The notes under the pieces are model-generated. The model saw nothing but the letters and a program-made list of their open reading frames with translations, had not been told where the DNA came from and did not search any database. From positions 1 to 6,591 of the forward strand of contig DAOUCM010000223.1 of the NCBI GenBank assembly GCA_034431895.1: a DNA stretch of 6,591 nt, in the 5' to 3' direction. The position numbers and the translations under genes are program-made. The stretch is from JAABUE01 sp034431895 (GTDB taxonomy: Bacteria; Chloroflexota; Anaerolineae; Anaerolineales; Villigracilaceae). Shown piece after piece: positions 4,259-6,591 of the stretch (positions are counted from its first letter, which is position 1; each line of letters starts with the position of its first letter).

Positions 4259-6591
4259 ATGCTCATCACTCCCCTCTCCCATCCGCTCTCCGCCAGTGTC
4301 CGCGTGCCTGGCTCCAAATCGCTGACCAACCGCGCTCTGTTGCTGGCCGCCCTGGCCGAAGGGACGACCACGCTCGAAAACGCCCTCTTTTCAGATGATT
4401 CCCGTTATTTTGCCGAGGCCTTGAGATGCCTGGGTTTCGAGGTCACGCTCGACCCGCCTCACGCGCGCATGACTGTCGTTGGCCTGGGCGGGCGCATCCC
4501 CGCCGAGAGCGCCTCGCTTTTCATTGGCAATGCCGGCACGGCCGCCCGCTTTCTCACCGCCTTCCTTACGCTGGGACACGGCAAATATCTCCTCGATGGC
4601 GATGCAAGAATGCGCGAACGTCCCATCGGCGATCTGGTGGAGTCGCTTACGCAAATTGGAGCAAAAGTTCGACCGGTCGCAATTGAGAACCGGTTACGGG
4701 TCACGGATTACTCCACCATCTGCCCGCCCATCGAAATCCACTCGTCTGGTCTCCCCGGCGGCAAAGCCAAAGTCGCAGGCCACATCTCCTCCCAATTCCT
4801 GTCGGCCTTGCTGATGGTGGCCCCTTACGCCCGGTCGCCGGTCGAAATCGAAGTCACCACCGAACTGAACTCCAAGCCCTACGTGGACATGACCCTGTCC
4901 ATCATGCAAGATTTCGGCGTCACGGTCGAGCGCCAGGGCTATGAACGCTTCAGGATTTCCCCTGCTCGCTACTCCCCGCTTCCCGCTTATCCAATCGAAT
5001 CCGACGCCTCTGCCGCCTCTTACTTCTTTGCCGCTCCGGCCCTTTGCGGTGGGACGGTGTGGGTGGAAAACATCTCGCGCGCTTCGCTGCAGGGCGACAT
5101 TCGCTTCCTGGACGCGCTGGAACAGATGGGCTGCATCGTGCAGGAGGATGGTCATTCCATTGGGGTGAGCGGCTGCTCCCCCTTGCGCGGCCTGGACATT
5201 GACATGCGCGACATCCCCGATACGGCTCAGACCCTGGCGGCGATTGCGCCCTTTGCCTCGTCTCCCACCCGCATCCGCGGCATTGCCTCGGCGCGCCTCA
5301 AAGAGACGGATCGAATCCATGCAGTCTGCGCCGAACTCCAGCGTTTGGGCGTGCAGGTGGAAGAGCACGACGATGGCATGACCATCTACCCCTGCTCGTC
5401 TTTTGAACCTGCTGTCGTTCGAACCTACAACGACCATCGCATGGCCATGGCTTTCTCGCTCGTTGGCCTGCGCGTGCCGGGCATCGTCATCGAAAACCCC
5501 GCCTGTGTCTCCAAGACGTTTCCGAATTTCTTCGAGGTCCTGGCAACCCTATCTCCTCACTCTCCGTCTCCTGCCTCCCTATCTTCCACCTCTCGCTTCT
5601 CTGCCGCCCTATCTCCTAACTTCCTCTCTCCTACCTACTCATCTCCTTACGCCACCCACCCTAACCTCCTATCCCCTAACTCCCTGTTTCCCACCTCACC
5701 CACCCCGCCCTCCTTTTTCCACCTCGGCTTGACAGGGTACCCGCTTGGGCATTCCCTGTCGCCCGCCATTCACAAGTTGGCTTTGGCTGTTTGCGGTTTG
5801 CAAGGGGAGTACGCGCTGTTTCCGGTCGAACCCGATGACCTGAACGGATTGAAGGCCCTGCTGGCCCGTCTGCGCGCCGGCGAATTACATGGCTTGAACG
5901 TCACCATTCCTCACAAGCAGGCTGTCGTCCCCTTGCTGGACGAATTGACGCCGGCGGCTGCCGCGATTGGCGCCGTCAACACGATTTACCTGCGCCAAAA
6001 CAAACTGATTGGGGCCAATACCGACGCGCCCGGCTTTCTGGCGGACTTGAAACGCTTCATCGCCTCCATCCCAAACTGCGCCTCGAAAATCTCCGCACGC
6101 AAATCGGCTCTGGTGTTGGGCGCCGGCGGCGCTGCGCGGGCGGTGGTGTACGCCCTGGTCAACGACGGCTGGAAAGTGACCGTGGCTGCCCGCCGCCTCG
6201 AACAGGCGCAGGAACTGGCCCGCCAGTACGCCTCACGCCTTACGAATTACGAATTACGAGTTACGCCTTACGAATTACGCCTCACGAATTACGTCTCACG
6301 AATTACGCCTCACGAATTACGCCTTACCCCTCCCGCCTCGCCAAACTTGCCCGAAGCCGCCCTCATCGTCAACGCTACCCCGCTGGGAATGGCCCCGCAT
6401 ACCGACGCCTCTCCCTGGCCGGCCGGTCTGCCCTTCCCGCCCGAGGCCGTCGTCTATGATTTGGTTTACAATCCGCAGCGGACGAAACTGGTCAGGGAGG
6501 CTGGCGCGGCCGGCCTGCCGGCTGTGACCGGCTTGGGAATGCTCGTCGAGCAGGCCGCCCTGGCCTTCGAGTTGTGGACCGGCTGCCTGCC
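4259..6591 (+). CDS. aroA: Bifunctional EPSP synthase-shikimate dehydrogenase fusion (AroA-AroE), 3' end beyond window
   Basis: One open frame of 777 codons runs to the window edge. Residues 1-428 are a complete EPSP synthase, which joins shikimate 3-phosphate and phosphoenolpyruvate: PGSKS with Lys20, NAGTAAR (91-97), RMRERP (117-122), SSQF with Gln179, DTAQ with Asp321, RLKETDRI with Glu349, NDHR (391-394) and CVSKTF with Lys419. Residues 429-487 are a Ser/Pro/Thr-rich linker encoded by CT-rich repeat DNA. Residues 488 to 777 are shikimate dehydrogenase with every core motif, lacking only its extreme C-terminus. It follows tyrA after a heptamer array and has no clear Shine-Dalgarno, yet the ATG at 4259 gives the normal EPSP synthase N-terminus and an in-frame TGA lies just upstream. 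I followed the frame codon by codon and found no stop or shift. Two separate genes are unlikely because no credible aroE start or ribosome site lies in the linker. Confidence 0.93.
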   Translation, partial: MLITPLSHPLSASVRVPGSKSLTNRALLLAALAEGTTTLENALFSDDSRYFAEALRCLGFEVTLDPPHARMTVVGLGGRIPAESASLFIGNAGTAARFLTAFLTLGHGKYLLDGDARMRERPIGDLVESLTQIGAKVRPVAIENRLRVTDYSTICPPIEIHSSGLPGGKAKVAGHISSQFLSALLMVAPYARSPVEIEVTTELNSKPYVDMTLSIMQDFGVTVERQGYERFRISPARYSPLPAYPIESDASAASYFFAAPALCGGTVWVENISRASLQGDIRFLDALEQMGCIVQEDGHSIGVSGCSPLRGLDIDMRDIPDTAQTLAAIAPFASSPTRIRGIASARLKETDRIHAVCAELQRLGVQVEEHDDGMTIYPCSSFEPAVVRTYNDHRMAMAFSLVGLRVPGIVIENPACVSKTFPNFFEVLATLSPHSPSPASLSSTSRFSAALSPNFLSPTYSSPYATHPNLLSPNSLFPTSPTPPSFFHLGLTGYPLGHSLSPAIHKLALAVCGLQGEYALFPVEPDDLNGLKALLARLRAGELHGLNVTIPHKQAVVPLLDELTPAAAAIGAVNTIYLRQNKLIGANTDAPGFLADLKRFIASIPNCASKISARKSALVLGAGGAARAVVYALVNDGWKVTVAARRLEQAQELARQYASRLTNYELRVTPYELRLTNYVSRITPHELRLTPPASPNLPEAALIVNATPLGMAPHTDASPWPAGLPFPPEAVVYDLVYNPQRTKLVREAGAAGLPAVTGLGMLVEQAALAFELWTGCL
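5546..5705. repeat. Degenerate CT-rich repeat forming the AroA-AroE linker
   Basis: About 160 bases are almost free of G and built from variants of CTATCTC, CTAACTC and CTCACTC, spaced mostly by 7 bases with small slips. The style matches the TACTCTC array before aroF1. In the fusion's frame it has no stop and encodes a Ser/Pro/Thr/Leu-rich, probably disordered linker. Confidence 0.7.
5720..6591 (+). other. aroE: Shikimate dehydrogenase (AroE) domain of the fusion, partial at the 3' end
   Basis: This part reduces 3-dehydroshikimate to shikimate with NADPH. In fusion numbering, GYPLGHSLSP (493-502) forms the shikimate-binding site, NVTIPHK (547-553) carries the catalytic Lys553, and NTD (587-589) carries the catalytic Asp589. 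GAGGAA (621-626) starts the nucleotide-binding fold, and NATPLGM (705-711) is the late family signature. At the usual NRT cofactor motif the sequence reads AARR; the kept arginines still suit NADP(H). VTGLGMLVEQAALAFELWTG near the window end is the typical C-terminal helix region, so probably few residues are missing. A 35-residue insertion encoded by heptamer DNA lies at residues 657-691, between the helix after AARR and the strand before NATPLGM. It probably makes a surface loop away from the active site. Confidence 0.93.
6227..6331. repeat. In-frame heptanucleotide array inside the aroE coding region
   Basis: Fifteen consecutive 7-base units keep perfect phase. Most are TACGAAT or TACGCCT, with CACGAAT, CACGCCT, TACGAGT, TACGTCT and TACCCCT as variants. 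The total is 105 bases, exactly 35 codons. Three units equal 7 codons, so the protein shows five 7-residue repeats: YASRLTN, YELRVTP, YELRLTN, YVSRITP, HELRLTP. The unit family has no stop codon in any forward frame. Confidence 0.95.

Noticed and set aside
5403..5732. Plus-strand frame of 109 codons over the AroA-AroE linker
   Set aside because: It is another frame through CT-rich repeat DNA. The EPSP synthase frame stays open and continues into AroE motifs, so this one is a shadow.
967..6331. CRISPR array
   Set aside because: The tandem repeats have 7- or 42-base units with no spacers between them, and no cas genes are present.
5729..6591. Separate aroE gene starting at TTG 5729
   Set aside because: This start would remove the first beta strand, there is no ribosome site upstream, and the aroA frame is continuous through the region.

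Overview
This window carries an aromatic amino acid biosynthesis operon on the plus strand, preceded by a divergent, probably SOS-controlled gene of which only the first 39 codons are present. The DNA is GC-rich with strongly GC-biased third codon positions. The gene set and order (AroH-type chorismate mutase, two tandem type I-beta DAHP synthases, prephenate dehydrogenase, EPSP synthase joined to shikimate dehydrogenase), an AGAAC-N4-GTTCT LexA box and abundant heptanucleotide repeats together suggest a Chloroflexota bacterium, perhaps Anaerolineae. This placement is inference and is only moderately secure.

Layout. 1-119 (minus): start of an unrecognised protein. 135-163: its promoter, with a LexA-type palindrome between -35 and -10. 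186-363: a nested inverted repeat resembling a MITE or REP element. 386-414: a near-consensus promoter (TTGACA, 17 bases, TAGAAT) facing the aro genes. 425-502: a 25-residue leader peptide in which 10 residues are Phe or Tyr. 530-560: an intrinsic terminator. Together the last three look like a transcription attenuator sensing charged tRNA-Phe and tRNA-Tyr. Then follow aroH (584-955), aroF copy 1 (1013-2050), aroF copy 2 (2142-3317), tyrA (3327-4187) and an aroA-aroE fusion (4259 to beyond the window end).

How the genes work together. The DAHP synthases start the shikimate pathway. The AroE and AroA parts of the fusion catalyse its fourth and sixth steps. AroH converts chorismate to prephenate, and TyrA takes prephenate towards tyrosine. 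aroB, aroD, aroK, aroC and a prephenate dehydratase are not in the window. Expression appears to be controlled by attenuation on Phe/Tyr supply. Activity is probably controlled by feedback on the two DAHP synthases, whose catalytic domains are almost identical while their N-terminal allosteric domains have diverged.

The second theme is repeats. Three of the four junctions between structural genes hold a heptanucleotide array (aroH/aroF1, aroF1/aroF2, tyrA/aroA). The AroA-AroE linker is a degenerate CT-rich repeat of similar style, and the AroE domain itself contains a perfectly phased array of fifteen 7-base units. The remaining junction, aroF2/tyrA, holds a 42-base tandem repeat and a REP-like palindrome that supply the last 49 residues and stop codon of aroF2 and the bases just before tyrA.
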